From positions 62,001 through 126,000 of the forward strand of contig NZ_JBOITN010000024.1 of NCBI RefSeq assembly GCF_050717545.1: a stretch of DNA of 64,000 bases. The letters are read 5' to 3'. This stretch comes from Clostridium_AD sp050717545. GTDB lineage: Bacteria > Bacillota > Clostridia > Clostridiales > Clostridiaceae. Of this stretch, positions 7,112-15,955 are shown piece by piece; positions within the stretch are counted from its first letter, which is position 1; every line of letters starts with the position of its first letter. A program made the translations under genes and the position numbers. The notes beneath the pieces were generated by a model. The model was given only the letters and a program-made list of their open reading frames with translations. It did no database searches and was not told the origin of the DNA.

Positions 7112-8557
7112 ATGGTATCGTTTATTTTAGCAATTATAGCTCTTATAGTGGGTTATTATATTTATGGAACAATTGTAGAAAAAGCTTTTGGTGCAGATGA
7201 ATCAATCAAAACTCCAGCAGTAAGGCTAGCTGATGGTGTAGATTTTGTTGAGTTGCCTGAATGGAAAATTTTCTTAATTCAGTTTCTTAACATTGCAGGT
7301 TTAGGGCCTATATTCGGCGCAATCGCAGGCGCAATGTGGGGACCAGTAGCATTTTTATGGATTGTTCTTGGATGCATTTTTGCAGGTGGAGTTCATGATT
7401 ACTTTGCAGGAATGTTATCAGTAAGACATGATGGTGCAAGTATTCCAGAAGTTGTAGGCCAATACCTTGGAAAAGGCTTTCAGAACTTTATGAGAGTGTT
7501 TTCAATAGTAGTTTTAATATTAGTTGGAGTAGTTTTCGTAATGGGACCAGCAAGTATATTAAAAGGTTTAACAGGAATAAATGTTACAATATTAATATAT
7601 ATAATATTTGCATATTATATAATTGCAACAATGGTTCCAATAGATAAACTTATTGGAAAAATATATCCTATATTTGGATTTTGTTTATTAATTATGGCAG
7701 TTGGTGTTGGTGGTGCTTTGATTTTTGGAGGATATCATATTCCAGAAGTAACAATATCTAATTTGGTTAATATGCATGCAAGCCCTGGTAAAAATCCAAT
7801 ATTCCCTATGTTATTCATAACTATTGCATGTGGAGCTATTTCAGGATTCCATGCAACCCAATCACCTCTAATGGCTAGATGTATATCTAATGAAAAACAA
7901 GGTAAAAAAATATTTTACGGCTCAATGATCGTAGAGGGAATAGTTGCTTTAGTTTGGGCAGCAGCTGCTATGAGTTTCTTTGGTGGAGTTGGAGAGTTAA
8001 ATGCTACTATGGCAATAACAGGTCATAACGCAGCATGGGTTGTAAATGAAACTTCAATTAATTTACTTGGAAAAGTTGGCGGAGTACTTGCTATACTTGG
8101 AGTTGTGTTTTGTCCTATAACGTCTGGAGATACAGCATTTAGGAGCGCAAGATTAACTTTAGCCGATGCATTTAAATTTAATCAAAGTCCTATTAAAAAT
8201 AGATTTGTAATTAGTATTCCACTATTTGTGATAGGGTTCATCTTAACTAGAATGGATTTTGCAGTAATATGGAGATATTTTGGATGGTCTAACCAAACTT
8301 TAGCTACCATTGTATTATGGACAGCAGGTATGTACTTGGCTACTCTGGGTAAAAAACACTGGATTGCAACTGTGCCAGCTACATTTATGACTGCAGTATG
8401 TGTATCATATATATTAATTGCACCTGAAGGATTTCAGTTATCTCAAGGTATTTCATACTCAGTTGGGGTTATAGGGGCAATTGCAGCAATGGTAATTTTC
8501 TTAGTTGCAGCTAAAAAGGTAGAAGTTAAAAAAATAAATAACAACGTTAATATATAA
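7112..8557 (+). CDS. cstA: CstA-family transporter (pyruvate/peptide uptake)
   Basis: A 481-residue polytopic membrane protein with the CstA signature near the N-terminus: FLNIAGLGPIFGAIAGAMWG followed by CIFAGGVHDYFAGMLSVRHDG. The later ISGFHATQSPLMARC and CPITSGDTAFRSAR segments are also conserved. It belongs to the short form (about 480 residues) rather than the E. coli 700-residue CstA. Characterised relatives BtsT and CstA take up pyruvate; older work suggested peptides. GGAGGAG lies 6 bases before the ATG. Position directly after the LytS/LytTR pair strongly suggests that this pair controls it. A perfect terminator follows. Confidence 0.9.
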   Translation: MVSFILAIIALIVGYYIYGTIVEKAFGADESIKTPAVRLADGVDFVELPEWKIFLIQFLNIAGLGPIFGAIAGAMWGPVAFLWIVLGCIFAGGVHDYFAGMLSVRHDGASIPEVVGQYLGKGFQNFMRVFSIVVLILVGVVFVMGPASILKGLTGINVTILIYIIFAYYIIATMVPIDKLIGKIYPIFGFCLLIMAVGVGGALIFGGYHIPEVTISNLVNMHASPGKNPIFPMLFITIACGAISGFHATQSPLMARCISNEKQGKKIFYGSMIVEGIVALVWAAAAMSFFGGVGELNATMAITGHNAAWVVNETSINLLGKVGGVLAILGVVFCPITSGDTAFRSARLTLADAFKFNQSPIKNRFVISIPLFVIGFILTRMDFAVIWRYFGWSNQTLATIVLWTAGMYLATLGKKHWIATVPATFMTAVCVSYILIAPEGFQLSQGISYSVGVIGAIAAMVIFLVAAKKVEVKKINNNVNI

Positions 8558-8588
8558 AATTTTTTCTAATTTATTTAAATTTACTATT

Positions 8589-8629
8589 AAAATGCCGTTA
8601 ACATAAACATTTGTGTTAACGGCATTTTT
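8589..8629 (+). terminator. Rho-independent terminator
   Basis: AAAATGCCGTTAACA pairs with TGTTAACGGCATTTT around a short AT loop and is followed by T residues. Confidence 0.9.
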
Positions 8630-8668
8630 CTGGGGTTTATCTAATATTAAAATATTTTAGATGTATAG

Positions 8669-8705
8669 CTATAACCTTGACGTTAAGGTTATAGTAACGT
8701 ATAAT
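8669..8705 (+). promoter_or_regulatory. MerR-type promoter/operator
   Basis: A perfect 10-bp inverted repeat, CTATAACCTT (8669-8678) and AAGGTTATAG (8685-8694), overlaps the -35 TTGACG (8677-8682). The -10 TATAAT (8700-8705) is 17 bases further. It lies just ahead of the MerR gene, so autoregulation of the regulator-efflux operon is likely. The spacer is 17, not the stretched 19-20 of classical MerR promoters. Confidence 0.7.
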
Positions 8706-8724
8706 ACTTAATCGGAGGTGAAGT

Positions 8725-9129
8725 ATGGATACAACATATTATAAAATTGAAGAAGTTGCAGTTAAAACTGGTCTTACAAAAAGGACATTAAGATATTATG
8801 AAGACATTGAACTTATAACGCCTAAAAGAACTGAGTGCTCTTATAGACTATATTCCCAGGAAGATATTGATAATATTAATAGAATAAAGGATTTAAGAGA
8901 GAGTTTAGGTTTCTGCTTAAAGGATGTTAAAGTTATTATAGAACTTGGGAATGATGTTAAACAAATTTATAACCAAGATGTAAAAGATGTTTTTTTGATA
9001 GAAAAATCTATGAAAGAAATTAAACTGCAAATAACTTTACTTGAAGAGAAACAGCTTTCTTTAACAAATTCAAAAGAAAAGTTTAAAATAGCGTTAGAAA
9101 AACTTGAAGAAATTAGAAATTTAAAATAA
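8725..9129 (+). CDS. MerR-family transcriptional regulator
   Basis: 134 residues. The N-terminal winged helix is typical: YKIEEVAVKTGLTKRTLRYY then IELITPKRTECSYRLYSQED. A dimerisation coiled coil fills residues about 75-130 (ITLLEEKQLSLTNSKEK). There is no sizable effector-binding domain, so it belongs to the short MerR group. The gene starts after GGAGGTGA and ends 25 bases before a MATE exporter gene, so the pair forms an operon behind a MerR-style operator. It probably induces the exporter in response to a toxic compound; the inducer is unknown. Confidence 0.92.
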   Translation: MDTTYYKIEEVAVKTGLTKRTLRYYEDIELITPKRTECSYRLYSQEDIDNINRIKDLRESLGFCLKDVKVIIELGNDVKQIYNQDVKDVFLIEKSMKEIKLQITLLEEKQLSLTNSKEKFKIALEKLEEIRNLK

Positions 9130-9154
9130 TGAAATTTATAGTAGGAGTGAACAA

Positions 9155-10570
9155 ATGGATAAATCTAAACAATTAGGAGAAATGAAGGTATCAAAGTTAT
9201 TAATGAAATTTTCAATACCTGCAATAGTAGGTATGCTTGTAAATGCATTATATAATGTAGTAGATAGGATTTTTATAGGAAATGGAGTTGGATCTTTAGG
9301 AATTGCGGGCATTACAATTGCTTTTCCAGTTATGCTAGTTATGATGGCTTTTTCTATGCTTATCGGAATAGGTGCTAATTCATTAGTATCAATTAGATTA
9401 GGTCAAAATAGAAAAAAAGAGGCCCAAGGAATTTTTGGCAATGCTGTTAGCTTGCTAATACTCAGTTCTTTGACACTAAGTATTATAGGACTTGTAGGAC
9501 TTGAACCTTTACTAAAGCTGTTAGGAGCGAGCGTGCAAATATTGCCATATGCAAGGGATTATCTAAGTATTATTCTTATAGGTGGAGTATTCCAATCTAT
9601 TGGAATGGGTATGAATAATTTTATAAGATCTGAAGGCAGCCCCAAAATAGCAATGTATACTATGTTAATAGGTGCATTAATTAATACTACTTTAGATCCG
9701 ATTTTTATATTTGGGCTCAATTGGGGAATGAAAGGAGCTGCATTTGCTACAATTATATCTCAAGCGGTTTCTGCAATTTGGGTTTTCAGGTATTTCCTTA
9801 GTGGAAATAGTTTATTAAAAATACATAAAAATGATATGAAATTAAAAATTCCTATCACTCGTGGAATTCTTGCTTTAGGTGCTGCACCATTTGCAATGCA
9901 AATTGCAGCTAGTATACAAAATTTTATTTTGAATACTAGCTTAGCGACTTATGGAGGAGATATTGCAATCTCTGGAATGGGTGTTGTAATTAGTATTATG
10001 ACACTTATGGTTATGCCTATTTTTGGTATTACTCAAGGGGTTCAACCTATTATTGGGTACAACTACGGTGCAAAGAAGTATGATAGGGTAAAAGAAGCAT
10101 ACAAATTAGCAGTAATATTTGCAACGAGTATAGTCATGGTTGGTTGGATTATTACGAGGTTATTCCCAGAACAACTAGTTTCTATGTTTAATGGCAAAGA
10201 TGCCGAGCTTATCGCTTTTGGAACTATAGCAATTAAGAGGTTTATGATATTTTTACCTTTTATTGGGTTTCAGGTTGTTTCATCAAATTATTTCCAGGCC
10301 GTGGGCAAACCAAAACATTCAGCATTACTTGGTCTTTCAAGACAGGTGTTAATACTGATCCCTGCGCTAATTATATTACCTAAGTTTTTTGGATTAGAAG
10401 GCGTTATATCTGCAGGTCCATTGGCGGATATTTTTTCAACAGTGCTAACTGGAATATTTATTTTCATTGAAATGAAAAAACTAGATGAGCGTCATAAATC
10501 AACTATTTTATGTGAGAAAGAAAAAGAAACGCGGGGCATAGCCGATTTAGGTAAGGGCATAAAAAACTGA
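9155..10570 (+). CDS. MATE-family efflux transporter
   Basis: 471 residues with about twelve membrane helices in two repeated halves. The N-half begins MKVSKLLMKFSIPAIVGMLVNALYN (split here for length), with VDRIFIGNGVG, a standard MATE start. The second half repeats the pattern (GAAPFAMQIAASIQNFILNT) and has GITQGVQPIIGYNYGAKKYD, the conserved MATE loop. These carriers expel cationic drugs or metabolites using Na+ or H+ gradients. AGTAGGAGTG precedes the ATG. It lies downstream of the MerR regulator and ends at a perfect terminator. Confidence 0.92.
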   Translation: MDKSKQLGEMKVSKLLMKFSIPAIVGMLVNALYNVVDRIFIGNGVGSLGIAGITIAFPVMLVMMAFSMLIGIGANSLVSIRLGQNRKKEAQGIFGNAVSLLILSSLTLSIIGLVGLEPLLKLLGASVQILPYARDYLSIILIGGVFQSIGMGMNNFIRSEGSPKIAMYTMLIGALINTTLDPIFIFGLNWGMKGAAFATIISQAVSAIWVFRYFLSGNSLLKIHKNDMKLKIPITRGILALGAAPFAMQIAASIQNFILNTSLATYGGDIAISGMGVVISIMTLMVMPIFGITQGVQPIIGYNYGAKKYDRVKEAYKLAVIFATSIVMVGWIITRLFPEQLVSMFNGKDAELIAFGTIAIKRFMIFLPFIGFQVVSSNYFQAVGKPKHSALLGLSRQVLILIPALIILPKFFGLEGVISAGPLADIFSTVLTGIFIFIEMKKLDERHKSTILCEKEKETRGIADLGKGIKN

Positions 10571-10600
10571 TTAGAAATTAGAATTTCTAATCAGTTTTTT
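10562..10600 (+). terminator. Rho-independent terminator of the MerR-MATE operon
   Basis: AACTGATTAGAAAT pairs perfectly with ATTTCTAATCAGTT and runs into T residues. It overlaps the stop codon of the exporter gene. Confidence 0.9.
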
Positions 10601-10666
10601 ATTTTATTCTAAGTATTTCATTTGAAAATCACAAAATCAAGTATTGAGACAAATATAACATTTATA

Positions 10667-10846
10667 CTATTTTCTGTGTTCAACTAAATCAATAGCTCCA
10701 AGAACAATGTGAGCTAATCCGAAACCAATAACTCCTGCTTCAATCATAGGAAGCATATTTTTTTTCTTCATATTACCTTTTGAAAATGATGCTCCGGCTG
10801 CTGTTACAACTGTACCTAACATTGTTGGAATTAATCCTTCACGCAT
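10667..10846 (-). CDS. Small conserved-looking membrane-associated protein
   Basis: 59 residues, start ATG with GGGAGG 9 bases upstream. Two hydrophobic Gly/Ala-rich stretches (LIPTMLGTVVTAAGASF and MLPMIEAGVIGFGLAHIVLG) flank a basic turn KGNMKKKN, consistent with a two-helix membrane hairpin with a cytoplasmic basic loop. Similar small proteins occur in Clostridium, but I cannot name a function. It is convergent with the MATE gene. A strikingly perfect inverted repeat lies immediately upstream of its ribosome site. Confidence 0.7.
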   Translation of the reverse strand: MREGLIPTMLGTVVTAAGASFSKGNMKKKNMLPMIEAGVIGFGLAHIVLGAIDLVEHRK

Positions 10847-10869
10847 ATTAGAAAACCTCCCTTTATTTA

Positions 10870-10920
10870 AGGCACGATCAAATAAATAACAAAATGGATT
10901 ATATTTATTTGATCGTGCCT
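10870..10920. repeat. 19-bp perfect inverted repeat upstream of the 59-residue gene
   Basis: AGGCACGATCAAATAAATA (10870-10888) and its exact complement (10902-10920) flank a 13-base loop. There is no T-run on either strand, so it is not a standard terminator. On the minus strand it forms a 5'-leader hairpin just upstream of the GGGAGG site of the small gene. Confidence 0.6.
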
Positions 10921-11116
10921 AATATAACATTAGCTTTTACAAATATATGATTTTTAATACTTGAAATTATCGAAAATATATTAAATATTTTAATAATAAA
11001 AAAGAAAAAGATAAATAAAATATTCTTTTTTAGAATAAAAGTTATCTTCTAGGTAAAAATATAAATATTGTAATAAAACATTACAATACCTTATTTAAAT
11101 TTAGGGAGGTTAAGTT

Positions 11117-11233
11117 ATGGCTAAAAAAGGAATGAGCAGACCTGGTTCACAAGAGGTTCAAGGTAAAGGTGATAAAAACAAGAAAAATAAAAATAATGAT
11201 GCAAAAAATGTTCCGCTTACAGGAAAAAAATAA
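11117..11233 (+). CDS. Small basic hypothetical protein (38 residues)
   Basis: ATG preceded by AGGGAGGT with 7-base spacing. The product begins MAKKGMSRPGSQEVQGKG and is dominated by Lys, Asn and Gly, with no hydrophobic segment, so it should be soluble and highly charged. Its composition recalls small acid-soluble spore or nucleic-acid-binding proteins, but no diagnostic motif is present. The strong ribosome site and the hairpin downstream argue that it is a real gene. Confidence 0.6.
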   Translation: MAKKGMSRPGSQEVQGKGDKNKKNKNNDAKNVPLTGKK

Positions 11234-11281
11234 CTTGCGTAGCTGTAAGAAATTATAACTGTAATTAATTTATAAAGTAAG

Positions 11282-11327
11282 TAATTAAGCAGCATCTTGA
11301 ATAATTATTCAACATGCTGCTTAATTA
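11282..11327. terminator. Long hairpin, probable bidirectional terminator
   Basis: TAATTAAGCAGCAT (11282-11295) pairs with ATGCTGCTTAATTA (11314-11327), with an inner TTGAATAATTATTCAA stem. There is no clear T-run, so termination is only probable. Confidence 0.5.
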
Positions 11328-11365
11328 ATATTAGAGATTTAAATTAATTCTATAATTTATGTAGT

Positions 11366-11779
11366 TTATTCGTATAATCCAAATCCAGTAATAACTAGCA
11401 TATTCCAATCGCTTTCTTCGTTTTTAACCCAAGTATATTCAATACATAGTTCTTTTAACCAGGCGTTGAGTCCACTACTTTTTTTAGAAACATTCGAAGA
11501 TTGTCTTCCGAAGTTCTGTTTTATTATTTCAAGTAATTCTTGTTGTTCTTCTTTTCCTAACTCTTTATCAAGCATTTCTTCTATAATATCGCAAGAAATC
11601 TCGTAACACTTTTTATCGTCAACATAGAGTTCGTCAGCGATTAACTGTCTTTTGTTGTTTAGAGTATTCTGAACTTCAGTAATTTCTTTTGCATTTGTTA
11701 AATATTTTTTAGCTATGTTCATTGCAGCAATTTCATTATCTATTTTAATTATTGTTCTTTCCAATTTTGCATTTCTCAT
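11366..11779 (-). CDS. Hypothetical protein, 137 residues
   Basis: Soluble, charged and mostly helical by composition. Residues 1-90 carry heptad-like Leu/Ile spacing (KLERTIIKIDNEIAAMNIAK; EEMLDKELGKEEQQELLEII), and the last 40 residues have Trp/Tyr-rich text (LKELCIEYTWVKNEESDWNM). I see no signal peptide, membrane segment or enzyme motif. The ribosome site is weak (GGGAAAA). It is transcribed alone, facing the 38-residue gene across a hairpin. I do not recognise the family. Confidence 0.65.
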   Translation of the reverse strand: MRNAKLERTIIKIDNEIAAMNIAKKYLTNAKEITEVQNTLNNKRQLIADELYVDDKKCYEISCDIIEEMLDKELGKEEQQELLEIIKQNFGRQSSNVSKKSSGLNAWLKELCIEYTWVKNEESDWNMLVITGFGLYE

Positions 11780-12143
11780 TTTAATTTTCCCACTTTACAT
11801 TTTTTATTTAATCATTAATTAAGGCATTTTAAAATAAGAATTAGTAGATATGCTAGTCTATTTTAAAGATGACTAATGATAATAAGTCAATTATATCATA
11901 AATTCACTATGTTGCGAAACCTGGTTAATTAATTTTAGATTCTAATTGCTCAATTAAAATATATTATATGAAAAAGTTAAATTAAAACACAATTGTTACG
12001 AAATAATTATAAATGGAAATATATCTTTAAATGGTGTAAAATTAGATTAATGAGTACATAAAATATCATTTAAATTTTAAAAGTATAGAGATTTATAGAA
12101 ACAAATCAAATCAACATTTTAGGATGAGATTGGGAGTGTACAT
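11780..12143. other. Intergenic region between hypothetical gene and proB
   Basis: 364 bases, strongly AT-rich, lying between divergent genes, so it should hold both promoters. I found no T-box, riboswitch or long inverted repeat. GGGAGTG 7-8 bases before the proB ATG is its ribosome site. Confidence 0.6.
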
Positions 12144-12950
12144 ATGACCAGTAGAAAAGAATATTTAAAAGATGTAAAAAGAATTGTTGTGAAGGTAGGG
12201 ACTTCAACATTAACTCACTCTACGGGATTATTGAATTACAAACATATTGAAAATCTTATAAGACAACTTGCAGATGTTCATAATCAAGGAATTCAGGTAG
12301 TGCTAGTAACTTCAGGGGCTATAGGAGCTGGAATGGGAAAACTAGGACTTACAATAAGGCCAGAAACAATACCAGAAAAGCAGGCAGCGGCGGCTGTTGG
12401 GCAAGGCATTTTAATTCATATGTATGAAAAATTTTTCTCAGAATATGGGAAAACTACAGCACAAATCCTTTTGACTAAAGAGGATTTTGGTGATGATGCA
12501 AGACATTTAAATGCTCACAATGCTTTTTTGATGTTGCTATCACAAGGGGTTATTCCTGTAGTAAATGAAAATGATGCCGTAATAGTTGATGAAATAATGG
12601 TTGGAGACAATGACACATTATCTGCAATGGTAACTAAATTAATAGATGCGGATTTACTTATTATACTTTCTGATATTGATGGGTTATACGATTCAAACCC
12701 TAGAAAAAATCCTCAAGCGAAAATTATTTATAATGTATCAAAAATAACAAACGAAATTAGAGAGTCAGCAGAGGGGGCGGGAACAGAGCTTGGAACTGGT
12801 GGCATGGAAACTAAAATTAAAGCAGCAGAAATTGTAGTAGGTGCAAATGCATCTATGATTATAGCAGAAGGTTCAACGCCTAATGTTATTACTGATATAT
12901 TAGAAGGAATAGAAATAGGTACATTATTTGAAAGAAACAAAAAAATGTGA
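12144..12950 (+). CDS. proB: Glutamate 5-kinase
   Basis: 268 residues, the short form without a C-terminal PUA domain. The amino acid kinase fold starts RIVVKVGTSTLTH, followed by VLVTSGAIGAGMGKLG, NENDAVIVDEI and LLIILSDIDGLYDSNP, and the GTGGMETKIKAAEI segment, all diagnostic. It phosphorylates glutamate, the first step of proline synthesis. proA follows after 108 bases, so the two probably form an operon. No proC is present in this window. Confidence 0.97.
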   Translation: MTSRKEYLKDVKRIVVKVGTSTLTHSTGLLNYKHIENLIRQLADVHNQGIQVVLVTSGAIGAGMGKLGLTIRPETIPEKQAAAAVGQGILIHMYEKFFSEYGKTTAQILLTKEDFGDDARHLNAHNAFLMLLSQGVIPVVNENDAVIVDEIMVGDNDTLSAMVTKLIDADLLIILSDIDGLYDSNPRKNPQAKIIYNVSKITNEIRESAEGAGTELGTGGMETKIKAAEIVVGANASMIIAEGSTPNVITDILEGIEIGTLFERNKKM

Positions 12951-13058
12951 ATTCTAAATAGAATAGCATAATAAATAAAATAACATAAGTAATATAATAA
13001 GTCTAAAGAATGGTTAGTTTAAGATATAAGCGTTCTATTAGTAGTAGGAGGAAAAATA

Positions 13059-14315
13059 ATGGACTTTGATAACTATATTAATAATATAGGCTTGAGAGCA
13101 AAAAATGCTTCTAGAATTATGACCACCGTTAGTACAAACTTGAAGAATGATGCACTACTACAAATGGCGAAGGCATTGGCATGTAACAAAGAAACTATAA
13201 TCAAAGCTAATATTATAGATATGGAACTGGGCACGAAAAATAATTTATCGGATGCAATGCTAGATAGGTTGATGATTAACCAGGAGAGAATCGAGAAAAT
13301 GGTTCAGGGACTTAAAAATGTGGCTTCACTTGGCGATCCAATAGGAGAGGGAATAAAAAGATGGAAAAGACCAAATGATTTAGATATTTCTATGGTAAGA
13401 GTTCCACTTGGAGTTATAGCAATGATATATGAGTCCAGGCCAAACGTAACTGTCGATGCAGCAGCTTTATGTATAAAGGCAGGAAATGTAATAATCCTTC
13501 GTGGAGGATCAGAGGCTATAAACACCAATATGGCACTAGCTAAAGTTATTATAAAAGCCGCCACTTTAGCAGGGCTTCCAGAAGGTTCAATTCAACTTAT
13601 TGATATGATTGATAGAGAACTTGTAAATAAATTAGTAAAACTTAATGAATACGTGGATGTAATTATTCCAAGAGGTGGAAAAGGACTTAAAAAAGCTATC
13701 ATAGCAAATGCTACAGTGCCAGTAATTGAAACAGGATCAGGAATTTGTCATATATATGTGGACGCAGAGGCAGATTTAAGTATGGCCCAGGAAATAATAG
13801 TTAATGCAAAAACTCAAAGACCTGGAGTATGTAATGCAGTAGAAACTGTACTTTTGCATAAAAATATTGTAAATGAATTTTTACCAAATCTTTCTCTTAA
13901 ACTTTATGAGCTGGGGGTAGAAATTAGAATATGTGAAAAAGGAATAGGAATTATAAAGGGCGTAAAAGCTGCAAGTGAGGAAGATTGGTCTACTGAATAT
14001 TTAGATTTAATACTTTCAATTAAAATTGTAGATTCAATGGAAGATGCAATTGATCATATTTTCAAATATGGAACAAAACACTCAGAAGCTATAATAACTA
14101 CAAATTATGTAAATTCTCAGAGATTTTTAAAAGAAGTGGATGCATCTTGTGTATATGTAAATGCGTCTACAAGATTTACTGACGGCGCAGAATTTGGATT
14201 TGGCGCAGAAATAGGTATAAGTAATCAAAAACTTCATGCTAGGGGGCCAATGGGACTAGAACAACTTACAACTACAAAGTATCTTATATATGGAGATGGG
14301 CAAGTTAGAAAATAA
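13059..14315 (+). CDS. proA: Gamma-glutamyl phosphate reductase
   Basis: 418 residues, normal length. Aldehyde dehydrogenase-like fold with PLGVIAMIYESRPNVTVDAA, the Cys nucleophile in TQRPGVCNAVETVL, and the closing FTDGAEFGFGAEIGIS and HARGPMGLEQLTT motifs. It reduces gamma-glutamyl phosphate with NADPH to glutamate semialdehyde, the second step of proline synthesis. AGTAGGAGG precedes the ATG. It ends at a hairpin shared with the convergent Fe-S protein gene. Confidence 0.97.
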   Translation: MDFDNYINNIGLRAKNASRIMTTVSTNLKNDALLQMAKALACNKETIIKANIIDMELGTKNNLSDAMLDRLMINQERIEKMVQGLKNVASLGDPIGEGIKRWKRPNDLDISMVRVPLGVIAMIYESRPNVTVDAAALCIKAGNVIILRGGSEAINTNMALAKVIIKAATLAGLPEGSIQLIDMIDRELVNKLVKLNEYVDVIIPRGGKGLKKAIIANATVPVIETGSGICHIYVDAEADLSMAQEIIVNAKTQRPGVCNAVETVLLHKNIVNEFLPNLSLKLYELGVEIRICEKGIGIIKGVKAASEEDWSTEYLDLILSIKIVDSMEDAIDHIFKYGTKHSEAIITTNYVNSQRFLKEVDASCVYVNASTRFTDGAEFGFGAEIGISNQKLHARGPMGLEQLTTTKYLIYGDGQVRK

Positions 14316-14352
14316 GGATAATAATTTATTTTGTATAAAATAATATTTGAAT

Positions 14353-14390
14353 AAAAAATAAGCAGGAATATATTCTTGGCTTATTTTTTA
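14353..14390. terminator. Bidirectional terminator
   Basis: AAAAATAAGC pairs with GCTTATTTTT, with T-runs on both strands. Its right edge overlaps the stop codon of the minus-strand Fe-S gene. Confidence 0.8.
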
Positions 14391-14956
14391 AAATTATTTT
14401 TTGTACATACTTTTAAGCATTCACAGCAACCTTTAATTGTATTTGGAATGCAACGATATGGATGAAAAGTATTATTCTCAAATGCTTTGGCTGGACATGC
14501 GGTTATACATTGTTCACAATCTGTGCAATGAACTATACTCTCTTTAATCAAACTTTGTTCTAAAGGTGCATTTGTAAAGGTGGCTGCAAAAAGGAGTCCA
14601 GCTCCGTAATCCTTATTTACAATAATGCCATTTCTTCCCCATTTTCCAAGTCCTGCAGAAACCGCTAATGGACGGAAATCACCATATATAGACATAATGC
14701 TTTTATTGTGACAGGTATAGCCTTCAGATTTAAGGATTTTAGAGGTTATATTTTGTACATGCTTACTTATAGCATATTCCTTATTAATCATTTTTGCTAT
14801 GTTTAAAGGCTGATTAAGAAACCACTTATCTGTAAAAGGAAAACCAAACATAATTACTGGGTCTACTATTCTTATTTTTGTAAAACCAACTAACAAGGCA
14901 CCTTCAGCTATAGCTTTTTTGGTTATATAATCAGATAAATCATTTTGTTTTTCCAT
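14381..14956 (-). CDS. Small Fe-S protein related to epoxyqueuosine reductase (QueG-like)
   Basis: 191 residues. The middle (SAGLGKWGRNGIIVNKDYGA) matches the cobalamin-domain segment of QueG and related corrinoid/Fe-S reductases. The C-terminus has two clusters, CTDCEQCITACPAKAF and a second set CIPNT...CCECLKVC, suggesting two [4Fe-4S] centres. Full QueG is about 350-390 residues and has a longer N-terminal domain, so this is a short paralogue of the 'epoxyqueuosine reductase-like' kind common in anaerobes. Electron transfer or a cofactor-linked reduction is likely; the substrate is unknown. AGGAGG lies upstream of the ATG. Confidence 0.75.
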   Translation of the reverse strand: MEKQNDLSDYITKKAIAEGALLVGFTKIRIVDPVIMFGFPFTDKWFLNQPLNIAKMINKEYAISKHVQNITSKILKSEGYTCHNKSIMSIYGDFRPLAVSAGLGKWGRNGIIVNKDYGAGLLFAATFTNAPLEQSLIKESIVHCTDCEQCITACPAKAFENNTFHPYRCIPNTIKGCCECLKVCTKNNFKK

Positions 14957-15289
14957 GGAGTTCCTCCTAAGACATGATTGTTATTAAGTATACATCTTCA
15001 TTAGTTTCCGCATACTATAAAACAATATGCATTATTATTTGAAATATATATAGAATTATAAATTTTTTATTACAAAATATGCGTATATATGAATAAATAT
15101 TCAACATTATGCATGCATAATCTAATCTTAAAATACTGATTCATAATTTTTTTTAATTAAAATGGCTTAAATAAACACTTTAAAATTTCAAAAATTTATT
15201 GAGAGATCTATTGACTTATGCATTTAAATTCAATATAATGTATATATAGAATTAAATGATTTGTTCTATTAATTCAGGAGGTAATATAA
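14957..15289. other. Intergenic region with promoter and palindrome
   Basis: 333 bases between divergent genes. Besides the promoter at 15211-15239 it contains ATTATGCATGCATAAT (15106-15121), a perfect 16-bp palindrome that could be an operator. Confidence 0.5.
15211..15239 (+). promoter_or_regulatory. Strong sigma-A promoter
   Basis: TTGACT (15211-15216) and TATAAT (15234-15239) with a 17-base spacer, about 50 bases before the start of the next gene. Confidence 0.8.
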
Positions 15290-15670
15290 ATGTCAAATAT
15301 TCAATTATTTGGATCAAAAAGAGAATTAGTAGGTTTTATTTCAGAATATCTTATTAAACATGATGATACTATAGCAATTATAAAAAAAGATTTAAGAAAA
15401 GATGTAATTAAATCATTATTAGTAAATGAAGATTTTAATGTATTTAAAGACCTTTCTGACATAGATGAAAATGTGCTATTTTTAATTAAGACTGGTGATA
15501 AAGAGCAAAACAATTTAAGTCTTAAAATTTGTGATGCACATAATCAAAAAACTAAAGCTTTTAAAATGGTGGATATTGACAATATATTACTCATAGACGG
15601 TGTAATAACTGATGATGAAGTCGGGAGTATCACTTATTATAAAGAAATTACTAAAATGAGATTGCAATAA
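15290..15670 (+). CDS. Hypothetical protein, 126 residues
   Basis: Strong start context (AGGAGGTAAT before ATG) behind a near-consensus promoter, so it is likely well expressed. The product is soluble, rich in Asp/Lys/Ile, with alternating strand/helix text such as DDTIAIIKKDLRKDVIKSLL and DIDNILLIDGVITDDEV. It has only one Cys and no recognised motif. It is monocistronic: a terminator follows. I do not recognise it. Confidence 0.7.
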   Translation: MSNIQLFGSKRELVGFISEYLIKHDDTIAIIKKDLRKDVIKSLLVNEDFNVFKDLSDIDENVLFLIKTGDKEQNNLSLKICDAHNQKTKAFKMVDIDNILLIDGVITDDEVGSITYYKEITKMRLQ

Positions 15671-15711
15671 ATATATTAAATCATCTCCTGCGGAGCTGAA
15701 ATGTCGTTAAA
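15671..15711 (-). repeat. Short dispersed repeat, copy A
   Basis: On the minus strand it reads TTTAACGACATTTCAG, then CTCCGCAGGAG, then ATGATTTAATAT. The same core occurs at 23911-23944 and 53021-53047, each time just downstream of a coding region. CTCC-GCA-GGAG can form a small hairpin. Confidence 0.7.
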
Positions 15712-15723
15712 GTTTCACAAAAG

Positions 15724-15758
15724 AAAAACATCCTATGTTTTTATTGTAGGATGTTTTT
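15724..15758 (+). terminator. Rho-independent terminator
   Basis: AAAAACATCCTA pairs perfectly with TAGGATGTTTTT. Confidence 0.9.
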
Positions 15759-15955
15759 CTTGCGTGTATAGGGATAATTATAATTGTGAATAAGATATAA
15801 AGCATAGAATAGTTGTAATAATACACTTAAATGAAGTAATATATAAATAAGTAGGATATAATAGACTTTAAGTAATGTGGATAAATAAAATTATTATTAT
15901 AATTTATTTAAGATGATAAATATAAATTTAGATGTAAACAGTGAGGTTGGTAATT

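Noticed and set aside
11780..12143. T-box or riboswitch before proB
   Set aside because: No T-box sequence, specifier stem or terminator was found.
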